Below, one piece after another: positions 1 to 6,882 of a stretch of DNA of 12,021 nucleotides. Both the position numbers and the translations under genes were made by a program. How positions within the stretch are numbered: position 1 is the first letter of the stretch; each line of letters opens with the position of its first letter. The notes beneath the pieces are model-generated. The model was given only the letters and a program-made list of their open reading frames with translations. It searched no databases and was not told where the DNA came from. The stretch lies in assembly GCA_964397365.1 (NCBI GenBank), contig CAYNIU010000071.1, forward strand, positions 1 through 12,021, read 5' to 3'. The stretch comes from Methylomarinum sp964397365 (GTDB lineage: Bacteria; Pseudomonadota; Gammaproteobacteria; Methylococcales; Methylomonadaceae).

Positions 1-384
1 CAGGCTTTTGTCGCTCATAGTATTTATTTTAGTGTGTTAGGCGAGCATGGCTGGATAGGTCTTTTTTTCTTTCTTTTGTTGTTTTATATGGGCTGGCGTA
101 ATTGTGGCCTTTTAATAAAAAATTGTCAGGATTTGGAACAGTTAAAATGGATTGCAAATTTAGCAAAAATGATAAAAGTAGGACTATTGGCCTATTTTTC
201 AGGTGGCGCATTCTTAAGCTTATCTTATTTTGATTTGCCTTGGCATTTTTTGGCGATTATTGTTGTACTTAAAGAAATTGCCAATAATGAAATCACTAAA
301 ACTTCTAAAATAAAAGTACCAGAACCATCAATTGAGACTAGTCCAAATAGAGTCAAACTATCAGATCAAGGGTTTATTCGCTAG
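1..384 (+). CDS. Exosortase A-associated O-ligase / Wzy-like polymerase, C-terminal part (5' truncated)
   Basis: The reading frame is open from base 1 to the TAG at 382-384, so this is the last 127 residues of a longer gene starting outside the window. It begins with the pattern AHSIYFSVLGEHGWIGL, which resembles the late periplasmic-loop/membrane region of the O-antigen ligase (Wzy/WaaL-like) superfamily, specifically the 'O-glycosylation ligase, exosortase A-associated' group. A hydrophobic stretch (about residues 18-32) and a second one carrying GGAFLSLSYFDLPWH are membrane segments, followed by a polar cytoplasmic tail. Family members are inner-membrane proteins thought to polymerise or transfer lipid-linked glycan in XrtA exopolysaccharide loci; the exact reaction is not established. 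The next gene, an ACP, follows after 21 bp. An internal ATG-less or TTG start near 34 would give a 116-residue protein, but the homology-like pattern starts before it, so truncation by the window edge is preferred. Confidence 0.82.
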   Translation, partial: QAFVAHSIYFSVLGEHGWIGLFFFLLLFYMGWRNCGLLIKNCQDLEQLKWIANLAKMIKVGLLAYFSGGAFLSLSYFDLPWHFLAIIVVLKEIANNEITKTSKIKVPEPSIETSPNRVKLSDQGFIR

Positions 385-405
385 AAATTGTCGGTAAGAG
401 TAATT

Positions 406-651
406 ATGGATATAGAAAAATTTTTAAAAGCAATGTTGCAACAACACTTACAATTGAAAGATGAGGTTAATAACTATACAAAAGAAACGCCACTATTAGG
501 CGCAATACCTGAACTGGATTCAATGGGAGTTGTTAATATTATTACAGCTATTGAAGAAAACTTAGGGTGTGTAATTGATGATGATGAGATTAGCGCGGAG
601 AGTTTTGAAACTTTTGGCAGTTTAATGGAATTTGTAGAAAGTAAGCTATGA
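406..651 (+). CDS. Acyl carrier protein (first of two), exosortase A cluster
   Basis: This is an 81-residue acidic helical protein of typical ACP size. The phosphopantetheine attachment motif is L-D-S-M-G, with Ser39 as the expected modified residue, followed by helix-2-like residues VVNIITAIEENLG. The ATG at 406 is chosen over the in-frame TTG at 388 because a purine-rich TAAGAG lies just upstream of it and the longer form adds only six residues. The stop overlaps the next gene by four bases (ATGA, 648-651), implying translational coupling to hydrolase 2. In XrtA loci a small ACP commonly sits beside the two associated hydrolases, so the inferred role is to hold an acyl or aminoacyl group as a thioester during exopolysaccharide tailoring. 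The carried group cannot be told from sequence. The TGATGATGATGA run near 577 merely encodes acidic residues. Confidence 0.85.
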   Translation: MDIEKFLKAMLQQHLQLKDEVNNYTKETPLLGAIPELDSMGVVNIITAIEENLGCVIDDDEISAESFETFGSLMEFVESKL

Positions 652-1493
652 GTGATATAAATGCCAAGTATATTGATATTGCATTGCAACCACAATATAT
701 TGATGGAACAAAAGGCCAGTTATTCACACTTTTTTATCCGCCATCCAATGAACAACAAACCGTTTTTTTATTTTTACCTTCGTTTGCCGAGGAACTGAAT
801 CGCTGCCGTGTGATGGTGGCAATGCAGGCTCGACAATTGGCCGAACAGGGGTATGGTTGCTTATTGCTTGATTACTATGGAACGGGGGATAGTGAAGGAG
901 ATTTTTCTGAAACCCATTGGCAACAATGGAAAAGTGATGTTGAATCCGCTTATCAATGGTTGTCTGATAAGGGATATGGGAATGTTGCTATATGGGGACT
1001 GAGGTTAGGGGGGTTATTAGCAGTAGATGAGGCCATTAAGAATCCAGAACGATATAAGCGCATTCTATTGTGGCAACCTGTTTTGGATGGAAAGCAGTAT
1101 TTAACCCAGTTTCTTCGTGTACGTATTGCCATGTTGATGGATCGTGGATTAGATAAGGAAACAACTCAGGAGATGCGAAAGTCTTTAGAACAAGGACATA
1201 GTGTTGAAGTGGCCGGTTATGAAATAACATCGCAGTTGTTGAAAGGAATTGATAACCAAAAAATGCTGAATTATGAAGTTTCAAGTCATCTGCCCCTGAT
1301 TGATTGGTTTGAAGTGGTTATGGATGAGGAATCTGATTTATCCGTTTCGACGCAGAGAGTTCTTAGCAATTGGAGTGATAAGGGTATTGCCTATAAGATG
1401 CATACTTATACCGGAGCCTTTTTTTGGCAATTACATGAACGTGAGTTAACACCCGAGTTGTTAACTAAAACTAATCGGGCTTTACGAGGCTAG
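648..1493 (+). CDS. Alpha/beta hydrolase, exosortase A-associated hydrolase 2 type
   Basis: This 281-residue alpha/beta-hydrolase-fold protein has LPSFAEELNRCR (about 43-54) and LLLDYYGTGDSEGDF (about 72-86). The strand-turn-helix at the usual nucleophile elbow reads WGLRLGGLLA, so Arg119 occupies the place of Ser in G-x-S-x-G. The C-terminal part holds GAFFWQLHE (about 256-264), the kind of FW..xE ending I associate with this family. Together these match the hydrolase 2 family found next to hydrolase 1 in XrtA/PEP-CTERM exopolysaccharide loci; its substrate is unknown. Loss of Ser suggests either a non-hydrolytic role or another nucleophile, and as far as I recall the substitution is characteristic of the family rather than a lesion here. 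The gene is translationally coupled to the ACP (ATGA overlap), so a role on an ACP-bound intermediate is a reasonable inference. No signal peptide is visible; cytoplasmic location is expected. Confidence 0.85.
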   Translation: MSDINAKYIDIALQPQYIDGTKGQLFTLFYPPSNEQQTVFLFLPSFAEELNRCRVMVAMQARQLAEQGYGCLLLDYYGTGDSEGDFSETHWQQWKSDVESAYQWLSDKGYGNVAIWGLRLGGLLAVDEAIKNPERYKRILLWQPVLDGKQYLTQFLRVRIAMLMDRGLDKETTQEMRKSLEQGHSVEVAGYEITSQLLKGIDNQKMLNYEVSSHLPLIDWFEVVMDEESDLSVSTQRVLSNWSDKGIAYKMHTYTGAFFWQLHERELTPELLTKTNRALRG

Positions 1494-1519
1494 TACAGCA
1501 GCTATTTTTCTTTGACGGA

Positions 1520-1528
1520 TGATATACT
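1520..1528 (+). promoter_or_regulatory. Candidate extended -10 promoter before hydrolase 1
   Basis: The 144-bp gap between the two hydrolase genes contains TGATATACT, which fits the extended -10 pattern TGnTATAAT with one mismatch in the hexamer. There is no matching -35 at 16-18 bp; the nearby TTGACG (1512-1517) is only 5 bp away and cannot pair with it. Transcription from here would leave a leader of about 100 nt before the ATG at 1638. This is a pattern match only; the region may equally be a spacer inside one operon. Confidence 0.3.
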
Positions 1529-1637
1529 CTAAAAGTCGTTGAAATATCAGATCAATATTGAGCGCTTATCTCTCAGACTGATTTTGAACAGCGAAGTATA
1601 TATGCTGAAACACACAGAATATTGACTTGAAAACTGA

Positions 1638-2498
1638 ATGAATGTAAAAGAAATTCCCTTGCTTATAGAGTGTCAAGGGGCGCCACAAATAGGTATTATG
1701 CATCAACCAGAACAGGCTAAAAAGACCGCCATTGTTGTGGTAGTTGCTGGTGGGCCTCAATATCGGGTGGGGTGTGCCCGGCAAATTATTCTCTGGAGCC
1801 GCAGACTGGCTTCCGAAGGTTTCCCCGTTTTACGCTTTGATTACCGGGGCTTTGGTGACAGCGGAGGTGAATTTAAAGGCTTTGAATTTATAGACGACGA
1901 TATTCAAAGTGCAATTGATTGTATTTTTCAAGAAATACCTGAATTGGAAGATATTGTCCTTTGGGCAGAATGTAACGCCGCATCATCTGTCATGATGTAT
2001 GCCTGGAAAGATAGGCGCGTTAAAAAACTGATTATGCAAAACCCCTGGGTACGTAATGAAGCTACTCAGGCGCGAACCTATCTTAAACATTATTATTTAA
2101 TACGCTTGATGCAAAAAAGTTTTTGGATAAAACTTCTGCATTTTCAGTTTAATCCGATCGAGTCTTTAAGATCTTTTATAAATTTATGGCAAAGCGCCAA
2201 ACAAATAAACAAAAATACGATTACTGCACATCAAGAATTTGAACAATTAGCAAGCTATCAGGAAAAAATGTGTGAAGGGTTGATCAGATTTAAAGGTCAG
2301 GTTCTTTTATTTATGAGTGGCTACAGTTTGATTGGTAAAGAATTTGATGAGCTGGTTGCCAGCAGTGAGCGCTGGCAGGAGGCAATACGGAACACCCAAT
2401 TAACACGAGTCGATGAAGCCGATGCCGATCATACCTTTTCTCGGGCCGTTGATCGGGAAAAATTAATTAATAACGCCGTTAACTGGTTAAAACAATGA
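1638..2498 (+). CDS. Alpha/beta hydrolase, exosortase A-associated hydrolase 1 type
   Basis: This is a 286-residue alpha/beta-hydrolase-fold protein. Family-like blocks are VAGGPQYRVGCARQ (about 36-49), GFPVLRFDYRGFGDSGGEF (61-79) and the elbow VLWAECNAAS (107-116). At the nucleophile position Cys112 replaces Ser; the usual pattern in this group, as I recall it, is G-L-C-D-A-A-S, so here the first Gly is Ala and L-C-D has become E-C-N. His265 in ADADHTFS, with several nearby Asp residues, is a plausible catalytic His, so a Cys-His-Asp triad like that of dienelactone-hydrolase-type enzymes is possible. These features match the hydrolase 1 family that pairs with hydrolase 2 in XrtA loci; the substrate is unknown. 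The ATG at 1638 has no strong Shine-Dalgarno sequence. The stop overlaps the glycosyltransferase start (ATGA, 2495-2498). Confidence 0.85.
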   Translation: MNVKEIPLLIECQGAPQIGIMHQPEQAKKTAIVVVVAGGPQYRVGCARQIILWSRRLASEGFPVLRFDYRGFGDSGGEFKGFEFIDDDIQSAIDCIFQEIPELEDIVLWAECNAASSVMMYAWKDRRVKKLIMQNPWVRNEATQARTYLKHYYLIRLMQKSFWIKLLHFQFNPIESLRSFINLWQSAKQINKNTITAHQEFEQLASYQEKMCEGLIRFKGQVLLFMSGYSLIGKEFDELVASSERWQEAIRNTQLTRVDEADADHTFSRAVDREKLINNAVNWLKQ

Positions 2499-3463
2499 CA
2501 GAATCCCCTTTTTTCTCCATTATTATCCCAACTCGTAACCGCGGGGATGATTTACAAATCTGTCTGGATGCAATTAATCAGCAATCTTTTAGTGATTATG
2601 AAGTGTTGATTTTAGATGATGGCTCTGACAAGGATATTCGTGAGCAACATCAGCAAAGACAAAAACAATATGATACACGTTTTCAATGGTATGAAATCAA
2701 TGGCCCTGATTCATTAGGTTCAGGACCATCGGCTATTCGTAATATAGGTATAGAAAAAGCTAAAGGGCGCTATGTTGCTTTTTGTGATGATGATGATTGC
2801 TGGCAGTGTGAAGATCATTTAACTGTGGCTGCTCAGGCGTTAAAAAAGACTAATGCCCAAGTCTTTTTTTCCGGTATGCAAATCAAAAATGAACAGGGAA
2901 AAGTTGTTATTGACTGCCAAATGAAACAAGTGAGCAATATTGCCTTAGAACAGGGAAAGCAGGAGATTGAAGGTGTTTATTCATTAACGGTAGAACAAAT
3001 CTTGCAGTATCCTGATTATGCACACTTAAATATCACAATAGTCAATAAAGAGTTGTTAAATCAATTAGCTGGCTTTTGGCCGCACACTTGTTTTGCAGAA
3101 GATGTAGACTTATTTGTCAGAGTGTGTGATAAGGCGCAAGGTATATTATTCAGACCAGAAATATGCGCCACTCATTTTGCTCCCGAAAAACGTCAGGCAG
3201 TCTCTGTGTCTAATCAGTTGAGTTTGCAAGATAAACGGCTTTTAGAAATCAGCGTTTATCAACACCTGTTACTTAGTTGTGAAAACTGTGCGGCGCTTAA
3301 TTATGCCAGAAAGAGCCTGGCAATTACGGAGAAAATGTTAACCGAAGAATTAGTGACAGAAAAAAAATCTATTGCGGCCAGAATTTTTTCGGCTTCTGCT
3401 TTGTCCGCGCTGCCTTCAGTTAAATGGGCACTATACACCATTCTGTTACGACTAAAACCATGA
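2495..3463 (+). CDS. Family 2 glycosyltransferase
   Basis: This 322-residue cytoplasmic glycosyltransferase has a GT-A fold. The N-terminus FSIIIPTRNRGDDL starts directly with the nucleotide-sugar-binding strand, followed by LILDDGS (38-44) and the conserved SAIRNIGIEKAKGRYVAF. The metal-binding acidic cluster is DDDD at 98-101 (D-x-D type). A later AEDVDLF (201-207) is the likely ED catalytic-base motif of GT2 enzymes. The C-terminal roughly 90 residues are variable and may contact the acceptor; no membrane anchor is obvious. The donor and acceptor sugars cannot be predicted. The start overlaps the stop of hydrolase 1, so the two are co-translated, and the product probably adds one sugar of the repeat unit of the polysaccharide made by this locus. 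Confidence 0.9.
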   Translation: MTESPFFSIIIPTRNRGDDLQICLDAINQQSFSDYEVLILDDGSDKDIREQHQQRQKQYDTRFQWYEINGPDSLGSGPSAIRNIGIEKAKGRYVAFCDDDDCWQCEDHLTVAAQALKKTNAQVFFSGMQIKNEQGKVVIDCQMKQVSNIALEQGKQEIEGVYSLTVEQILQYPDYAHLNITIVNKELLNQLAGFWPHTCFAEDVDLFVRVCDKAQGILFRPEICATHFAPEKRQAVSVSNQLSLQDKRLLEISVYQHLLLSCENCAALNYARKSLAITEKMLTEELVTEKKSIAARIFSASALSALPSVKWALYTILLRLKP

Positions 3464-3521
3464 ATCGAGTTATTTTTCACTTGAGTTTTAAAAGATGCTG
3501 ATTTTTTATTAGAGAAACTGA

Positions 3522-4484
3522 ATGCTTAATGTTTTTATCACAGTAGATACAGAGATATGGTGTAACGGCTGGAATAATTTAGATCAAAAATTTTCTGAGT
3601 ACTTTAAAAAATATATATATGGATCTACTACTCAAGGTGATTATGCACTTCCCGGTACACTGAATATTTTAATGGATCATGGATTACCGGCAGTATTTTT
3701 TGTTGAACCACTTTTTTCGGCTCGTTTTGGCCTTGACCCCCTTGCAGAAATAGTGGGATTGATTCAGGAAAAGAAACAAGAAATTCAGTTGCACTTGCAC
3801 CCGGAATGGGTGGATGAAGTGGGCAGTATGCTACTGAGTGATATTACCGAAAAACTTCCTCATATGACTTGTTGTAATCAGGATCAACAATCTAAACTAA
3901 TTGCCTGGGGACTTGACCGACTGACCCAAGTCGGTGTAAATAATATTAACGCTTTTCGCGCTGGTGGTTTTGCAGCAAACCGGGATACCTTACGCGCTGT
4001 TGCAGAAAATGGATTAACATTCGATAGCAGTTATAATCTGGCTGGTTATCAAGGTGTTGCTGACATGGCTCCCGGTGAACGGTTAATTCAACCCCGATAT
4101 ATTGATGGGGTTTATGAATACCCTGTTTCAGTCATTCAGCATAAGAAAAGAAAACGTATTTTGCAAATTACCGCTTGCTCCTATCAGGAGTTAGTCAACA
4201 GTTTGAATACGGCTTATGAACAACGGATGGATTCACTGGTTATTGTGACACATAATTTCGAGTTACTGAGTCCAGATAAATCGCAAGTGGACAACTTTGT
4301 TTTACAGCGTTTTATTCGTTTCTGTAAATTTTTAGATAAAAATAGAGATCGTTTTTGTGTTCGTGGATTCCAGAATCTTTCTCCAGTTGATGTGTTTCCT
4401 CAGCCGGAAATAATAAGCGGTAATCCTGTGGCAGCCGCTCTACGAGTTGCCGAGCAGGTCGTACGCCGTTTTTGTTATCATTAG
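3522..4484 (+). CDS. NodB-like polysaccharide deacetylase family protein (WalW-like)
   Basis: This 320-residue protein resembles the divergent carbohydrate esterase 4 / polysaccharide deacetylase superfamily. Visible motifs in order are ITVDTE (residues 6-11, the position of the catalytic/metal Asp), LPAVFFVEP (55-63), QLHLHPEW (89-96, with His91 and His93 as likely metal ligands), FRAGGFAAN (145-153) and VIVTHNFELL (240-249). There is no signal peptide, so it is predicted to be cytoplasmic and could act on a nucleotide sugar or lipid-linked intermediate rather than on exported polymer. The expected reaction is hydrolytic removal of an N- or O-acetyl group. It starts 58 bp after the glycosyltransferase, with AGAGA about 8 bases before ATG, and ends 15 bp before the dehydratase-reductase fusion. 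The superfamily assignment is firm; the substrate is unknown. Confidence 0.8.
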   Translation: MLNVFITVDTEIWCNGWNNLDQKFSEYFKKYIYGSTTQGDYALPGTLNILMDHGLPAVFFVEPLFSARFGLDPLAEIVGLIQEKKQEIQLHLHPEWVDEVGSMLLSDITEKLPHMTCCNQDQQSKLIAWGLDRLTQVGVNNINAFRAGGFAANRDTLRAVAENGLTFDSSYNLAGYQGVADMAPGERLIQPRYIDGVYEYPVSVIQHKKRKRILQITACSYQELVNSLNTAYEQRMDSLVIVTHNFELLSPDKSQVDNFVLQRFIRFCKFLDKNRDRFCVRGFQNLSPVDVFPQPEIISGNPVAAALRVAEQVVRRFCYH

Positions 4485-4499
4485 CAGGTTATTTAAGAT

Positions 4500-5948
4500 A
4501 TGACACAGTTATCTGGAGACTTTCTGATTTCAGAACGACAAAGCCAGGGCTTTACGGTTTTTTCGGGTGATTATAACCCTCTGCATGTAGATCCTGTTTA
4601 TGCACGCCGTTTACAATTTGGACGCACGGTTATTCATGGTGTGCATCATTTATTACGTGCTTGTGATGAAGTAGTCTCTCAAATTAATGGACTAAACTGT
4701 CTTGAGATTAAGCGTCTGAATGCAACATTTCCAAATCCGGCCAGTATTGGTCAGAAGATTAAATATGAAGCAACGCTAACTGACGAGGATGAAACTGGCG
4801 TTATTGAAGTTCTTGCTTATTGTAACGAAAAAACAATCCTGTCTCTTCGACTGCATTTTATTAAAGCTGCACAAAGTGAACCGGGTAATGAGGTTCAAAA
4901 TGGATTACCTCCACAAGAAGAACCCATTTTGCAAGATTTTCCACCGAGACATAGCCAGGGTGTTTGTGATTTATTTCTTGACAGGGCGTTGTATGCAGAT
5001 TTATTTCCCAATTTGACTACCGTATTTGTACCACTACAAATGGCTCAAATAATCGCATGTACACGAATAGTGGGTATGAAATGTCCGGGGATGCATTCAA
5101 TTTTTTCGAGAATCAATCTTGATTTTACTGTTGATAATTATATTTCGAAGACAATTCAGTATGATGAAGAATATAAGGATAAACGGGTTAAAATCATAAA
5201 GATTGGTGTAAAATCATTTGCTATGCAGGGGGTTTTAGATACTTTTTTTCGTCCCATTCCGGTTGCTCAACCAAACTATAAAGAAATAGCTCTCCGTGTA
5301 CTCGCTGATGAATTTTCAGATCACCGAGCTTTGGTTATTGGCGGATCCCGAGGTGTTGGGGAAACTACGGCGAAAATTTTAGCGGCTGGTGGTGCAAAAG
5401 TAGCGATAACCTACAATAATGGTTTACTTGAAGCGCAAAAAGTTAAAGATGACATTAATTCGTCATCCGGGCGTGGGGCATGTCAAATTATAAAACTTGA
5501 TGCTTGCAATATATTGAAGCAGCCAGCATTTTATTTTGAAAATAAATATCTGCCGACACATATTTATTTTTTTGCCTCCCCTTTTATTCAGGCCAATCGT
5601 AGTCCATATTGGAATTCTGAACTCTACCAGAATTTTTGTCGCTTTTATGTGCAAGCCTGTCATGAAATTATTACCTTATATGCCAAGGCGGCGAAAAAAG
5701 AAGAATTCAGTTTTTTTTATCCATCTACCATCTATATTGAAGAGCCTGAAAATGGCTTTACTGAATATGCTGTTGCTAAAGCAGCTGGTGAGGCTCTTGG
5801 AAAGCAGCTGCAAAGGCAATATGCAAATATGCGGTTTTTCGCCCCTAGACTGATACGAATGGCTACCGATCAAACAACAAGTATTATCCCTGTCAAATCA
5901 GAATCAACATTTGATGTGATGTATAAAGTGCTTAAAGTTGAGCGCTGA
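4500..5948 (+). CDS. MaoC-like hotdog dehydratase fused to SDR ketoreductase
   Basis: This is a 482-residue multidomain enzyme. Residues about 1-125 form a MaoC-type (R)-hydratase/dehydratase domain with the active-site pattern D24-Y-N26-P-L-H29 and FGRTVIHGVH (40-49). Residues about 150-262 look like a second, degenerate hotdog unit (VPLQMAQIIACTRIVG, then FSRINLDF) without a recognisable active-site motif. Residues about 272-482 are a short-chain dehydrogenase/reductase: GGSRGVGE (281-288) for NAD(P) binding and Ser409, Tyr423, Lys427 as the catalytic set (Y-A-V-A-K). The usual NNAG motif is replaced by FFASP. The expected chemistry is reduction of a 3-oxoacyl and dehydration or hydration of a 3-hydroxyacyl thioester on ACP or CoA. 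No ketosynthase is in the window, so the substrate probably comes from elsewhere. It is the last plus-strand gene, 3 bp from the convergent acyltransferase stop. Confidence 0.82.
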   Translation: MTQLSGDFLISERQSQGFTVFSGDYNPLHVDPVYARRLQFGRTVIHGVHHLLRACDEVVSQINGLNCLEIKRLNATFPNPASIGQKIKYEATLTDEDETGVIEVLAYCNEKTILSLRLHFIKAAQSEPGNEVQNGLPPQEEPILQDFPPRHSQGVCDLFLDRALYADLFPNLTTVFVPLQMAQIIACTRIVGMKCPGMHSIFSRINLDFTVDNYISKTIQYDEEYKDKRVKIIKIGVKSFAMQGVLDTFFRPIPVAQPNYKEIALRVLADEFSDHRALVIGGSRGVGETTAKILAAGGAKVAITYNNGLLEAQKVKDDINSSSGRGACQIIKLDACNILKQPAFYFENKYLPTHIYFFASPFIQANRSPYWNSELYQNFCRFYVQACHEIITLYAKAAKKEEFSFFYPSTIYIEEPENGFTEYAVAKAAGEALGKQLQRQYANMRFFAPRLIRMATDQTTSIIPVKSESTFDVMYKVLKVER

Positions 5949-5951
5949 TTT

Positions 5952-6866
5952 TTAACTCGGGTCATATAAAGTTTGTCCTTTATTTGCAGATTCAATCAGA
6001 CTGTTGGTCACTTCGCTCGCCCTGGCTGCAAATAAAGGGGTATTATGAAATTTCCAATATTTTAAATCACCTGGCTGTAACAGCCTGGGTAGCTTGGCAA
6101 TGTTGAATTTCCACTTAATACCATTATCGCGTAAGGTTACAGGAATTTTTTTGCCATCATCAATTACGGTAACCTTGGTCACATGCCGTTCAGTTATGGG
6201 AACTCTGGGGACAGGAAAATTCTCACCCATAATATCATCGACATGGTGTACCTGAGTCATTACATGAAAAGATTTGCCAATACCGATTACCATGGTGTTA
6301 TGAGAGGCCATAAATTCAAATGGTGAACCCAGACCGGCGGGTTCAGTTGCATGTTCATGTCCTTTGGTGAGTTCCTCGGCTAATGGGCCGAGTGCAGCAA
6401 CCCGATATACAGGGTGCTTGCTTTGTATTACGCCTTTTGAACGTCGAAACAATTCAGTCATCAAGCCCATCTGAGACGGGGTTCTCTTTAAGTTATATTG
6501 TGGTTGTGCTTTAAAGGTTTGTTGTATATTGCCTATTTTTGGATTACCGAAATAGAAAGTGGGCATAACCAATGTTTTTTCCGATCCACAAAAATCAATT
6601 AGCATGTGAACCAACTCCAGAGCAGATCCTGTGTACATAGGTAACATATGGTTGACTGAGCCATGAACCATTAAAATATCATATTCAGAACCAATCATTT
6701 CTTGCAGATGATCGCGTAAATCTTCTGTGTTGTAACGACCATAAAGAGTTTTAAGCACTGGGCTGAAATAATTTCGTATCGACAAGTATCTGGATCTCAG
6801 GTCGTTGAGTTTATCTTTAGATAAATGATGCTGTGCAAAATTTGATATTGAGTGAAGTACATCCAT
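5952..6866 (-). CDS. AAC(3)-family acyltransferase, probably acting on an amino sugar of the glycan
   Basis: This 304-residue protein has the fold motifs of the aminoglycoside 3-N-acetyltransferase family: MVHGSVNHM (66-74), TLVMPTF (98-104), TPSQMGLMTELFRR (129-142), SKHPVYRVAALG (149-160), GLGSPFEFMA (178-187), IGIGKSF and then VHHVDD (206-211). In resistance enzymes this family uses acetyl-CoA and aminoglycosides. Inside polysaccharide clusters, relatives next to an ACP and FkbH are better explained as transferases of an acyl group to an amino sugar. Here the gene follows the ACP by 17 bp in the same direction, so ACP-bound acyl is the likely donor (inference). The N-terminus has an extra, roughly 60-residue helical segment before the core. 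The 3' end contains a perfect 13-bp inverted repeat. The ATG at 6866 has no clear Shine-Dalgarno sequence. Confidence 0.8.
   Translation of the reverse strand: MDVLHSISNFAQHHLSKDKLNDLRSRYLSIRNYFSPVLKTLYGRYNTEDLRDHLQEMIGSEYDILMVHGSVNHMLPMYTGSALELVHMLIDFCGSEKTLVMPTFYFGNPKIGNIQQTFKAQPQYNLKRTPSQMGLMTELFRRSKGVIQSKHPVYRVAALGPLAEELTKGHEHATEPAGLGSPFEFMASHNTMVIGIGKSFHVMTQVHHVDDIMGENFPVPRVPITERHVTKVTVIDDGKKIPVTLRDNGIKWKFNIAKLPRLLQPGDLKYWKFHNTPLFAARASEVTNSLIESANKGQTLYDPS
5977..6038. repeat. Perfect 13-bp inverted repeat beside the convergent stops
   Basis: CCTTTATTTGCAG at 5977-5989 and its exact reverse complement CTGCAAATAAAGG at 6026-6038 are separated by 36 bp. One outer T-G pair could extend the stem in plus-strand RNA. 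The repeat lies inside the last part of the AAC(3)-like coding region, 28 bp past the plus-strand stop. There is no T-run after either arm, so it is not a standard intrinsic terminator, but transcripts running through the 3-bp convergent junction would contain the stem. Confidence 0.8.
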
Positions 6867-6882
6867 AATGTATTTTCAGCGA

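Noticed and set aside
388..408. TTG start at 388 for the first ACP
   Set aside because: The ATG at 406 has a better-placed purine-rich site and begins at the expected first helix; the longer form adds only six residues.
577..590. GATGATGATG run in the first ACP (and a similar run near 2785 in the glycosyltransferase)
   Set aside because: These are codons for functional acidic stretches (ACP surface, metal-binding DDDD), not microsatellites of interest.
1512..1528. TTGACG and TATACT as a -35/-10 promoter pair
   Set aside because: The spacing is only 5 bp, so they cannot form one sigma-70 promoter; only the extended -10 reading was kept, at low confidence.
1631..3524. Shared 10-mer AAACTGAATG spanning the start codons at 1638 and 3522
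   Set aside because: Only ten bases, AT-rich, two copies and no wider similarity; chance is a sufficient explanation.
5463..5873. Open frames on both strands overlapping the SDR domain
   Set aside because: The SDR frame has clear catalytic motifs throughout; the overlapping frames have no recognisable domain or ribosome-binding site and are shadows.
5952..6866. AAC(3) family membership read as an aminoglycoside resistance gene
   Set aside because: The gene sits in a polysaccharide locus directly after an ACP and FkbH, and has an extra N-terminal segment; nothing indicates a resistance role.
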